A model generated the notes under the pieces. The model saw only the letters and a program-made list of their open reading frames with translations. It was not told the DNA's origin and did not search any database. Shown piece after piece: positions 25,543 to 33,847 of a stretch of 64,000 nt of DNA (within the stretch, counting starts at the first letter, position 1; each line of letters begins with the position of its first letter). The translations under genes were made by a program, and so were the position numbers. Source of the stretch: G965222505 sp965222505 (GTDB lineage: Bacteria; Bacteroidota; Rhodothermia; Rhodothermales; DATKEJ01); NCBI GenBank assembly GCA_965222505.1, contig OZ244956.1:4712001-4776000 (forward strand). Reading direction: 5' to 3'.

Positions 25543-26892
25543 ATGGAAATCAAACAAGCTGAAAAGCTACACGTTGTTGAGAACAACAAAGCCTTTACCC
25601 TTTTTTCCTGGGCAAAACAGGGCGGGCTGAATCCCATAAATGTGGCGCGTGCTGAAGGGGTATATGTCTATGACCGCGACGGCAAACGGTACCTGGATTT
25701 TTCCTCACAGTTGATGAATGTCAATATCGGGCACGGTAACCAGCGGGTGACCGACGCCGTCATGCGCCAGATGCAAGCCGTGAGCTACGTTTATCCGGGC
25801 ATGGCCACCGAGGTACGCGGGGAACTGGGCAAGGTCATCGCGGAACTCACCCCCGGCAACCTGACCAAGACGTTTTTTACGTTGGGAGGCGCAGAAGCGG
25901 TTGAGAATGGCATCAAGATCGCCCGGATGTACAGTGGCCGGTCCAAGATCATCGCCCAATACCGGTCCTATCACGGCGCGACCTACGGCGCCATGTCGGC
26001 TGGGGGCGATCCCCGAAAACATGCCATGGACGCGCAGGCGGCCCCGAATTTCATCCACGTCGAGAACCCCTATTTCTATCGCTGTCCGTGGAACAGTGCC
26101 TCCCTGGAAGAATGCGGTACCCTGGCTTTGCAGCACCTCGAACGGGTCATCCAATTCGAAAATCCGAGTAGCATTGCAGCCCTGCTCTATGAAGGCGCGT
26201 CCGGCTCTTCCGGCTGTATCAAATACCCACCGTTTTATTGGAAACACCTCCGTAAAATCGCTGACCGCTACGGCATTTTGCTCATCGATGATGAGGTCAT
26301 GAGTGGCTTTGGGCGGACCGGCAAATGGTTCGGCATTGATCACCACGGGGTAACGCCGGACATCATGTGCATTGCCAAGGGCTTGACCTCCGGGTACCTG
26401 CCCCTCGGCGGCACAGTCGTGACCGATACCATCGCTGACTATTTTGATAACCATACCCTGACCGTTGGCTTGACCTATTCGGCCCACCCGGTATCCTGCG
26501 CCGCCGCCCTGGAAAATCTGAAGGTTATGCAGGAGGAAGACATGGTCGAAAACGCGGCACGGATGGGGGCGTACGTCGAGCACAAGGTCGCCGAACTCAA
26601 GGCCAAACATCCGTCCATTGGCGATTTCAGAAATACGGGTTTGTTGGGGTGCATCGAACTGGTCAAAAACCGGAATACGAAGGAGCCCCTGACCCCCTGG
26701 AACGCCACACCCGCCGAAAGCAAGCCGACGGGCCGCATTGCCGCCCGGATTCGTGAACTGGGGATGTTTACGTTTGTGAAGTGGAATTTTATCTTTATTG
26801 CCCCGCCCTTATGTGTGACAGAAGCACAGATCGACGAAGGGATCGACATCATCGCTCAAGCCCTGGACATTGCCGACGAGTACTGTCACTAA
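25543..26892 (+). CDS. Class III aminotransferase (beta-alanine/beta-aminoisobutyrate type)
   Basis: The start is the ATG at 25543 (MEIKQAEKLHVVENNKAF), giving 449 residues; an earlier in-frame ATG at 25444 lies inside mmsA. Class III PLP motifs are LLIDDEVMSGFGRTGKWFG (about 246) and the Schiff-base lysine in DIMCIAKGLTSGYLPLGG (about 279). In this operon it most likely removes the amino group of beta-alanine or beta-aminoisobutyrate to give the semialdehyde used by MmsA. Pyruvate or 2-oxoglutarate as acceptor cannot be told apart. Its stop is followed one base later by the transporter's start. Confidence 0.88.
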   Translation: MEIKQAEKLHVVENNKAFTLFSWAKQGGLNPINVARAEGVYVYDRDGKRYLDFSSQLMNVNIGHGNQRVTDAVMRQMQAVSYVYPGMATEVRGELGKVIAELTPGNLTKTFFTLGGAEAVENGIKIARMYSGRSKIIAQYRSYHGATYGAMSAGGDPRKHAMDAQAAPNFIHVENPYFYRCPWNSASLEECGTLALQHLERVIQFENPSSIAALLYEGASGSSGCIKYPPFYWKHLRKIADRYGILLIDDEVMSGFGRTGKWFGIDHHGVTPDIMCIAKGLTSGYLPLGGTVVTDTIADYFDNHTLTVGLTYSAHPVSCAAALENLKVMQEEDMVENAARMGAYVEHKVAELKAKHPSIGDFRNTGLLGCIELVKNRNTKEPLTPWNATPAESKPTGRIAARIRELGMFTFVKWNFIFIAPPLCVTEAQIDEGIDIIAQALDIADEYCH

Positions 26893-26893
26893 T

Positions 26894-28621
26894 ATGCGAG
26901 AAGAAATTGTCGAATTAACGGAAGACCTCTCCGCTTCCGATTTATACAGCGAAGACCTGGCTCCGGTACCGAGGGACCATCGGACCTGGACCAAATGGCA
27001 CCTGGCCGCGCTGTGGGTCGGGATGGCTGTTTGTATCCCGACGTATTTGCTGGCTTCCTACATGATCATTGATGGGATGTCGTGGTTGGAAGCCCTGCTC
27101 ATCATCGGCCTGGCGAACGTCATCATCACGGTACCGATGGTGCTCAATGGGCATGCCGGGGTCAAGTACGGTATTCCGTTTCCAGTCATTGGCCGTTCGT
27201 CATTTGGCATCAAGGGGATACACATTGCGGCCATCGTGCGTGCGGTGGTGGCCTGTGGTTGGTTCGGCATTCAAACCTGGATTGGCGGGCTGGCGGTGTA
27301 TGCCATCTATTGTGCCCTTACAGGAACAGAGATCGGCCTGGGCTTGACCTTCGGCAAGTTTGTAGGCTTTGCCATCTTCTGGTTTATCAACATCTATGTG
27401 GTTTGGAAGGGTACCGAGAGCATCAAGTTTCTGGAGCAATATGCTGCGCCCATCCTCGCACTGATTGGCGTGGCGATGATTGTGTGGGGTGTGGTCCAGT
27501 CGGGCGGGTTCGGGATTGTTCTGGCGCAAAGTGAGCAACTCGGCACGCCGGTAGCTGAATGGGATCAGACGGAGGAGGGATACGTGGTGGAGATCAACCC
27601 ACTCGTCGATCAAGAGGGTCACATCAAGGCCACCGGATACAAGGTTATTGAAGACGGGCAGGACCACGGATGGGCCAACATTGCCGACGGAGCCACGGTA
27701 CCGATCCGTGTGCCCCTGAATGCCACCCGTGACCCGACCGTGCAAGTCCGGTTACGCGGCCAAACCATACGAGGCGTTGTGGCGTCGAGTACGGTGGATG
27801 CGACGGCCCGGTCTGCCCGGCAAAGAGGATTTACGGCCAAATTATGGTCATACATCCTGTGGTTGACCATCATGGTCGGGTTTTGGGCCACCATGTCACT
27901 GAGCATCGCCGATATCACACGCTATGCCGCCACCCAAAAGGCACAGGTGGCCGGGCAATTTATCGGCTTGCCGGGCACGATGTTACTGTATTCGTTCGTC
28001 GGTATCTTTGTGACCTGTGCCGCCGTCATCAACTTTGATGACATTCTGATTGCTTCGGATGCCCCCTGGGACCCCGTCACGTTGCTTTCGAAATTTGAGA
28101 GCCCGGTGGTGGTCATCTTTGCGCAACTGGCGATGATCATTGCCACGCTCAGTACCAACATTGCCGCCAATGTCATTGCCCCGGCCAATGCCTTTTCCAA
28201 CCTGAGCCCCAAACGCATCAACTTCCGTACGGGCGGGGTCATCACCGGCCTCATCGGTATCATCATTTGTCCGTGGCTCTTACTCGATGAGATCAGTAAC
28301 ATCCTGATCTTCATTAGCGGTCTGCTTGGCCCGGTATTGGGCATCATGCTGTCCGACTATTACCTCGTCCGCCGCATGAAAATCGAACTGCCGGAATTGT
28401 ACAAACATCAAGGGGCCTATACCTTCAGCGGCGGGTTTAACACGGCTGCCCTTGTTGCCTTGATTGCCGGGGTGGGGGTCGCCATCATTGGTTATTTTGT
28501 CCCGGCCCTGGATGCCCTGTACCGGCTGTCCTGGTTCTCGGGGTTTATCGTGGCCTTTGTGATTTACTACCTCATGATGGGTAAGCAGGATCATCAAGGT
28601 TCAACTCCTGATTGGCTTTAA
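26894..28621 (+). CDS. NCS1-family nucleobase transporter with large soluble insert
   Basis: The 575-residue protein has the NCS1 (Mhp1/CodB-like) fold of about 12 helices: GMSWLEALLIIGLANVI, YGIPFPVIGRSSFGIKG, VVACGWFGIQTWIGG and TMSLSIADITRYA. It sits between the catabolic enzymes and probably imports uracil, thymine or dihydropyrimidine/hydantoin with Na+ or H+. The start is the ATG at 26894, one base after the aminotransferase stop; an earlier ATG at 26870 overlaps that gene. Residues about 210-310, between the sixth and seventh helices, form a hydrophilic insert of about 100 residues. Typical NCS1 carriers have only a short loop there. Confidence 0.9.
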   Translation: MREEIVELTEDLSASDLYSEDLAPVPRDHRTWTKWHLAALWVGMAVCIPTYLLASYMIIDGMSWLEALLIIGLANVIITVPMVLNGHAGVKYGIPFPVIGRSSFGIKGIHIAAIVRAVVACGWFGIQTWIGGLAVYAIYCALTGTEIGLGLTFGKFVGFAIFWFINIYVVWKGTESIKFLEQYAAPILALIGVAMIVWGVVQSGGFGIVLAQSEQLGTPVAEWDQTEEGYVVEINPLVDQEGHIKATGYKVIEDGQDHGWANIADGATVPIRVPLNATRDPTVQVRLRGQTIRGVVASSTVDATARSARQRGFTAKLWSYILWLTIMVGFWATMSLSIADITRYAATQKAQVAGQFIGLPGTMLLYSFVGIFVTCAAVINFDDILIASDAPWDPVTLLSKFESPVVVIFAQLAMIIATLSTNIAANVIAPANAFSNLSPKRINFRTGGVITGLIGIIICPWLLLDEISNILIFISGLLGPVLGIMLSDYYLVRRMKIELPELYKHQGAYTFSGGFNTAALVALIAGVGVAIIGYFVPALDALYRLSWFSGFIVAFVIYYLMMGKQDHQGSTPDWL

Positions 28622-28633
28622 ACCATATCATCT

Positions 28634-30016
28634 ATGTCCGTACTCATTAAAAACGGCCGGATCATCACCGCATCCTCCGATTACGTGGCTGATTTGTACG
28701 TGGTCGGAGAAAAAATCAAAGCCATTGGCAAGGACCTGACGTACACGGCGGATAAGGTCATTGATGCAACCGGCAAACTGGTATTCCCCGGCGGGATTGA
28801 TCCCCACGTGCACCTCGATATGCCGTTCATGGGGACCTTCTCCAGCGACGATTACGAAACCGGCACCCGCGCGGCCCTGTTCGGCGGGACGACGATGGTC
28901 ATCGATTTTATCCTCCAAACCCAGGGGGATACATTATACAATGCCCTCAAGACCTGGCAGGGTAAATCGGAAGGCAAAGCCATTGGGGATTATGCCTACC
29001 ACATGGCGGTGACGGATTTTAACGATGCCGTGGCCGAGGAAGTGGTACACATGATTGAGGAGGAGGGGATCACGTCATTCAAGACGTTCATGGCCTATAA
29101 AGGCGCACTGATGATCGATGACGGTCAGATGGTGCAACTGATGCAGGTTGTCAAACAGCACGGTGGGTTGGTGACCGTACATGCCACCAACGGGGACATG
29201 ATCGATTCGCTTATTGCCAAGCACCGCGCGGAGGGCAAGAGGTCTCCGTTGTATCATTATTTGTCGCAGCCGGAAGTAACCGAGGCCGAAGCCTCAGGCC
29301 GGTTCACGGATATGTTGCAGTATACCGGCTGCCCCGGCTACATCGTGCACATGACGTGCGAGGGGGCCTTGAATGCGGTGCGCCGCGCCACCTTCCGCAA
29401 CCAGAAGGTATTCGTCGAAACCTGTACCCAGTACCTCGTGCTGGATGCCTCGCTATACGAAAAAGATTTTGAGGGGGCCAAGTGGGTGATGAGCCCGCCA
29501 CTCCGCGAGAAGAAAGACCAGGCCGCGCTCTGGTCCGGCCTCAACCAGGGGTTGGTGCAGGTGGTTGGGACCGATCATTGCCCGTTTATGTGGGACCAAA
29601 AGAAGATGGGCCAGCACGACTTCTCGAAAATCCCCAACGGCCACCCGGCCATCGAACACCGCATGGAGATTCTGTTTTCCGAAGGCGTGGGTACGGGGAA
29701 GCTCTCGCTCAACAAATATGTGGAAGTAACTTCTACCAATGCGGCCAAAATCTTCGGCATGTATCCCCGCAAGGGCGTCCTCGCTATTGGCGCCGATGCC
29801 GATATCGTAATCTTTGACCCGAACAAGAAGCACCGCATCTCTGCCGATACCCACCACATGAACGTGGATTATTCGGCGTATGAGGGCATGGAATTGACCG
29901 GGAAATGCGAGACCGTTCTGCTGCGGGGGGCCGTTGCCATCGAAAACGGAGCCTGTAACTTGCAGCCAGGCTATGGCCGGTTCATCCCCCGTGGAAAAAC
30001 CTCTTTAACGATTTAA
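28634..30016 (+). CDS. hydA: Dihydropyrimidinase (D-hydantoinase)
   Basis: The 460-residue enzyme has all cyclic-amidohydrolase metal motifs: GIDPHVHLDMPF (HxH, about 57), the carboxylated lysine in TSFKTFMAYKGALM (about residue 150), VTVHATNGD (about 182), GYIVHMTCEG (about 238) and GTDHCPF (Asp, about 315). It opens dihydrouracil or dihydrothymine to N-carbamoyl-beta-alanine or its methyl analogue, step two of reductive pyrimidine catabolism. It lies 12 bp after the transporter and 14 bp before the next enzyme of the pathway. Confidence 0.95.
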   Translation: MSVLIKNGRIITASSDYVADLYVVGEKIKAIGKDLTYTADKVIDATGKLVFPGGIDPHVHLDMPFMGTFSSDDYETGTRAALFGGTTMVIDFILQTQGDTLYNALKTWQGKSEGKAIGDYAYHMAVTDFNDAVAEEVVHMIEEEGITSFKTFMAYKGALMIDDGQMVQLMQVVKQHGGLVTVHATNGDMIDSLIAKHRAEGKRSPLYHYLSQPEVTEAEASGRFTDMLQYTGCPGYIVHMTCEGALNAVRRATFRNQKVFVETCTQYLVLDASLYEKDFEGAKWVMSPPLREKKDQAALWSGLNQGLVQVVGTDHCPFMWDQKKMGQHDFSKIPNGHPAIEHRMEILFSEGVGTGKLSLNKYVEVTSTNAAKIFGMYPRKGVLAIGADADIVIFDPNKKHRISADTHHMNVDYSAYEGMELTGKCETVLLRGAVAIENGACNLQPGYGRFIPRGKTSLTI

Positions 30017-30030
30017 CCCTAGACGACGCG

Positions 30031-30897
30031 ATGCCAAGAATTATTAAATCCGGCTTGATCCAAATGAGCCTGCCCATGACGGAAGGCGAAGGCAGCATCC
30101 AGGAAATCAAGGATGCGATGGTAGAGAAACACATCCCCTACATTGAGGAGGCCGGGCGGCAAGGGGTTCAGATATTGTGCTTGCAGGAGATCTTTAATAC
30201 GCCCTATTTCTGTCCGGGGCAAGACCGCGCATGGTATGCCTCGGCAGAGGCCATTCCGGGGCCGACGGTTGAGCGCATACAGGCATATGCCCAGAAGTAC
30301 CAGATGGTGATGATCGTGCCCATCTATGAGCTGGAGCAACCGGGCGTGCTGTACAACACGGCAGCCGTCATTGATGCAGATGGGTCTTACCTGGGGAAAT
30401 ACCGCAAGAACCACATCCCGCACACCACCGGGTTTTGGGAGAAGTTCTTCTTCAAGCCCGGCAACCTGGGGTATCCGGTCTTTCAGACGGCCTACGCGAA
30501 GGTCGGCGTGTACATTTGTTACGACCGGCACTTCCCCGATGGCGCACGGATTTTGGGACTGAACGGTGCCGAGGTGGTGTACAATCCGTCGGCCACGGTG
30601 GCGGGGTTGTCTCAGTACCTTTGGCAGCTTGAACAGCCGGCGCACGCCGCTGCGAACGGGTACTTTATGGGCTGTATCAACCGGGTGGGTGAGGAGAAAC
30701 CCTGGAACCTGGGCCGGTTTTATGGGAGTTCGTATTTCGTGGACCCACGCGGGCAGATTTTCTCACAGGCCTCTGAGGATCAGGATGAATTGCTGGTTGC
30801 TGAGTTTGACCTGGACATGATCAATGAAGTGCGGTCCACGTGGCAGTTCTTCCGCGACCGCCGCCCCGAGACCTACGGCAAGTTAATCGAACTCTAA
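30031..30897 (+). CDS. Beta-ureidopropionase (N-carbamoyl-beta-alanine amidohydrolase)
   Basis: This 288-residue nitrilase-superfamily amidase has the catalytic triad: Glu in LCLQEIFNTPYFCP (about residue 53), Lys in GKYRKNHIPHTTGFWEK (about 127) and Cys in VYICYDRHFPDGAR (about 161). The PHTTGFWEKFFF region is typical of N-carbamoyl-beta-alanine or N-carbamoylputrescine amidases; operon context favours the former. It releases CO2, NH3 and beta-alanine. Its stop codon overlaps the ribosome binding site of preT. Confidence 0.93.
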   Translation: MPRIIKSGLIQMSLPMTEGEGSIQEIKDAMVEKHIPYIEEAGRQGVQILCLQEIFNTPYFCPGQDRAWYASAEAIPGPTVERIQAYAQKYQMVMIVPIYELEQPGVLYNTAAVIDADGSYLGKYRKNHIPHTTGFWEKFFFKPGNLGYPVFQTAYAKVGVYICYDRHFPDGARILGLNGAEVVYNPSATVAGLSQYLWQLEQPAHAAANGYFMGCINRVGEEKPWNLGRFYGSSYFVDPRGQIFSQASEDQDELLVAEFDLDMINEVRSTWQFFRDRRPETYGKLIEL

Positions 30898-30908
30898 GGG
30901 AGCACGTT

Positions 30909-32246
30909 TTGGCTGAATACAAAAGACCGACCAACGAGGAGGAGTTCGAGGCCAACTTCGCACAGAAGAAACCCTTGATGAATCCCACCGAGGCGTATTA
31001 CGAAAGTGCACGGTGCCTGTTTTGCTACGACGCACCGTGCGTTCAGGCCTGTCCCACGCACATCGACATTCCCTTATTTATCAAGCAAATACACACCGGC
31101 AACAAGACCGGTGCGGCACAGACGATTTTTGAGTCCAATTGGTTAGGCAATGCCTGTGGCAAGGTGTGCCCGACCAGCGAATTGTGCGAGGGGGCCTGCG
31201 TGTATGACGGCCAAAACGTGCCGGTGATTCAGATTGGACGGCTTCAAAATTATGCCACAGATGAAGTCGTGAAAAATGGTACACCCTTGTTCCGTCCCGG
31301 TATGGAGAACGGACGGAAGGTGGCCGTGATTGGGGCCGGTCCGGCGGGTATTGCCTGTGCCTGTGAGTTGCGTACCCTGGGCTATACCGTAGACCTCTTT
31401 GAGGCCAAGGACAAGCCCTCCGGATTGACGGTGTATGGTGTTGCCCCGTACAAAATCACAAACCAGGAAGTCCTCGATGAAATGGACTATCTGCAGCGTC
31501 AGCTTGGGTACACCATTCACTACAATACCTCGATTGCAAACGCCGCCGATTTGCAACAGCTTGAGGCTGATTACGAGGCGGTGTTTCTGGGGGTCGGCCT
31601 GGGGGCAACAGCGGCCCTGGGGCTCCCCGGCGAGGACAAGGAAAACGTCGTGGGCGCGGTCGAGTTTATTGAAGACCTCCGCATGCGGCATCATGCCGTG
31701 CAGGTGCCGGATACCGTAGTGGTGATTGGGGGTGGCAATACGGCTGTGGATGCCGCATCCGAAGCCGCCCGACTAGGCGCGGAGACCGTGATCCTGGCCT
31801 ACCGCCGGAGCAAAGCGAAAATGGGGGCCTATGGTTTTGAGTACCAGCTTGCAAAGTCTTCCGGGGTAAAAGGGGTGTTTAACGTCACGCCAGTTGAAAT
31901 TGTAGGGGAAGGACAAGCCACAGGGGTTCGGTTTATCCGCACCGAAAGCAAGGACGGACGGCTGCGACAGATTGAAGGAAGCGCGTTTGTGATGGACTGT
32001 GGGTTGGTCATCAAAGCAACCGGCCAGGCCAAACAAGGTTCTTTTCTCGGCCTTATTGAAGGGTTAGAGCTTGACCGCCGCCGCCGCATCATCGTTGACC
32101 CGGGCACTTACCAGACCACCAACCCCAGGTACTTTGCGGGAGGGGATGCGGTGAATGGCGGGGCCGAGGTGGTCAATGCGGCCTACGACGGGAAAGTGGC
32201 CGCGCAAGGGATACACCAGTGGTTGACCAACACGAACCAAACGTAA
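30909..32246 (+). CDS. preT: NAD-dependent dihydropyrimidine dehydrogenase, subunit PreT
   Basis: I place the start at TTG 30909, because AAGGGAG (30895-30901) sits 7 bp upstream; the in-frame ATG at 30840 would overlap the previous gene by 58 bp. The 445-residue protein has N-terminal iron-sulphur cysteines (CLFCYDAPCVQACP and CGKVCP...CEGAC), an FAD Rossmann motif VAVIGAGPAGIACACELR, and an NADH-binding VVVIGGGNTAVDAASEAARL. It passes electrons between NAD(H) and PreA; in E. coli PreTA reduces uracil and thymine to the dihydro forms. Confidence 0.94.
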   Translation: MAEYKRPTNEEEFEANFAQKKPLMNPTEAYYESARCLFCYDAPCVQACPTHIDIPLFIKQIHTGNKTGAAQTIFESNWLGNACGKVCPTSELCEGACVYDGQNVPVIQIGRLQNYATDEVVKNGTPLFRPGMENGRKVAVIGAGPAGIACACELRTLGYTVDLFEAKDKPSGLTVYGVAPYKITNQEVLDEMDYLQRQLGYTIHYNTSIANAADLQQLEADYEAVFLGVGLGATAALGLPGEDKENVVGAVEFIEDLRMRHHAVQVPDTVVVIGGGNTAVDAASEAARLGAETVILAYRRSKAKMGAYGFEYQLAKSSGVKGVFNVTPVEIVGEGQATGVRFIRTESKDGRLRQIEGSAFVMDCGLVIKATGQAKQGSFLGLIEGLELDRRRRIIVDPGTYQTTNPRYFAGGDAVNGGAEVVNAAYDGKVAAQGIHQWLTNTNQT

Positions 32247-32256
32247 GCAAAGCGTT

Positions 32257-33591
32257 ATGCCGGATTTATCCATCAATTTTGCAGGAATCAAAGCCCCCAA
32301 TCCTTTTTGGCTGGCTTCTGCACCGCCTACGAACTCGGGCTATCAGGTCATGAAGGCGTTTGAAGCCGGGTGGGGCGGGGCCGTCTGGAAAACACTCGGT
32401 GTACCGATTATCAATGTGTCCAGCCGGTATGGGTCGGTGAACTACCGGGATACCCGCATGGCCGGTTTCAACAACATCGAGTTGATAACGGACCGGCCGT
32501 TGATCGACAACCTCAGGGAAATCGAGGAGGTCAAAAAGTATTTCCCCGATCATGCCGTCATTGCTTCGCTGATGGTCGAATCCAAAGCCGAATGGACGCA
32601 AATCATCAAGGATGTCGAAAATGCCGGGGTCGATGGCATTGAACTGAATTTTGGCTGCCCGCATGGTATGTGTGAACGCGGCATGGGCTCTGCGGTTGGG
32701 CAAGAACCCGACGTGTTGCATACCATCGTCCAGTGGGTCATGGAAGCAGCCACCACACCGGTGATCACGAAGCTCACACCGAACATTTCACACATTGTCG
32801 ATCCAGGGTTGGCCGCTGTTAGAGGAGGCACCGATGCCTTGTCTTTAATCAATACCCTGAAAAGTATTGTGGGCATCGACCTGGACACGTATGCGCCGTA
32901 TCCGGTTGTGGATGGCAAAGGCACGAATGGCGGCTACTGTGGACCGGCTGTAAAGCCCATCGCCCTGGATATGGTCAAGGAATTGGCCCTGCATCCAGAA
33001 ATCAAACAGACCCCGATTTCCGGCATCGGAGGCATTGAGACCTGGCGCGATGCCGTCGAGTTTATGCTGCTGGGGGCCTCCTCGGTGCAGGTTTGTACGG
33101 CGGTGATGCACTACGGCTTCGGCATTGTTCGTGAAATGGAACGCGGCCTGATCGCGTTCATGAACCAGAAAGGATACGAGACCATCTACGATTTCGTAGG
33201 CAAGGCCCTGCCGAATGTGACCGAGTGGAAACACCTTAACCTCAAATACAAGGTGGTCGCCAATATCGATACAAAAAAGTGTATTGGATGTGACCTGTGC
33301 TACATTGCCTGTGAGGACGGGGCGCACCAGGCCATCCGGTTGCCCCAAACGAACGGCTCGCGCATCCCCGAAATCATCGAAGAAAACTGTGTAGGGTGCA
33401 ACCTGTGCGCCCTCGTTTGCCCGGTGGAGCACTGCATCACCATGGAACAACGCGACGACGGGACGCAGCACGTTACCTGGGATGAACGCACGGCCGCAGG
33501 CACCATCCCCACCACCTTTAACGATGACCTGGCCGGTGGCAAAGGCCATTTTGTGCCACCCCCGACCGATGCGTTAATAAACAGCCTGTAA
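32257..33591 (+). CDS. preA: NAD-dependent dihydropyrimidine dehydrogenase, subunit PreA
   Basis: The 444-residue protein has an FMN TIM-barrel of the dihydroorotate dehydrogenase type, with catalytic loop NFGCPHGMCERGMG (about residues 129-142). A C-terminal ferredoxin domain carries two [4Fe-4S] motifs: CIGCDLCYIAC (about 343) and CVGCNLCALVCP (about 379). It reduces the pyrimidine ring with electrons from PreT. It is the last gene of the catabolic operon; no clear terminator follows. Confidence 0.95.
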   Translation: MPDLSINFAGIKAPNPFWLASAPPTNSGYQVMKAFEAGWGGAVWKTLGVPIINVSSRYGSVNYRDTRMAGFNNIELITDRPLIDNLREIEEVKKYFPDHAVIASLMVESKAEWTQIIKDVENAGVDGIELNFGCPHGMCERGMGSAVGQEPDVLHTIVQWVMEAATTPVITKLTPNISHIVDPGLAAVRGGTDALSLINTLKSIVGIDLDTYAPYPVVDGKGTNGGYCGPAVKPIALDMVKELALHPEIKQTPISGIGGIETWRDAVEFMLLGASSVQVCTAVMHYGFGIVREMERGLIAFMNQKGYETIYDFVGKALPNVTEWKHLNLKYKVVANIDTKKCIGCDLCYIACEDGAHQAIRLPQTNGSRIPEIIEENCVGCNLCALVCPVEHCITMEQRDDGTQHVTWDERTAAGTIPTTFNDDLAGGKGHFVPPPTDALINSL

Positions 33592-33615
33592 AAGAGCAAG
33601 AAGTCACCCATCTAG

Positions 33616-33798
33616 GCCCACCATGCCCAGCAGCTCCTTCGGGTGCAGTTGCACATTCAGAATAACCTGGATGGTAACTTGTCTTTGCAGAACATAGCAC
33701 AGGTGGCGGGCCCCGAGGAGTACATCATCTTGAAGAATCCAATCCATCGTATACTCATCAGTCTGTTATTGCTTGCAACATGGTCATCCACTGGTTGA
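33616..33798 (+). pseudogene. Remnant of an AraC-family regulator
   Basis: The frame between stops at 33613 and 33796 contains HIQNNLDGNLSLQNIAQVAG, which fits the first helix-turn-helix of AraC/XylS regulators (typically YI..NLD..LSLE.LA..AGFS). It then diverges (PEEYIILKNP). There is no start codon. It lies just after the pyrimidine operon, so it may be the wreck of a regulator once linked to it; this is inference. Confidence 0.4.
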
Positions 33799-33847
33799 AA
33801 TCCAGGCTCAAACGGCGAATAAACAAAGGCTGGACAACTAACCCCGA

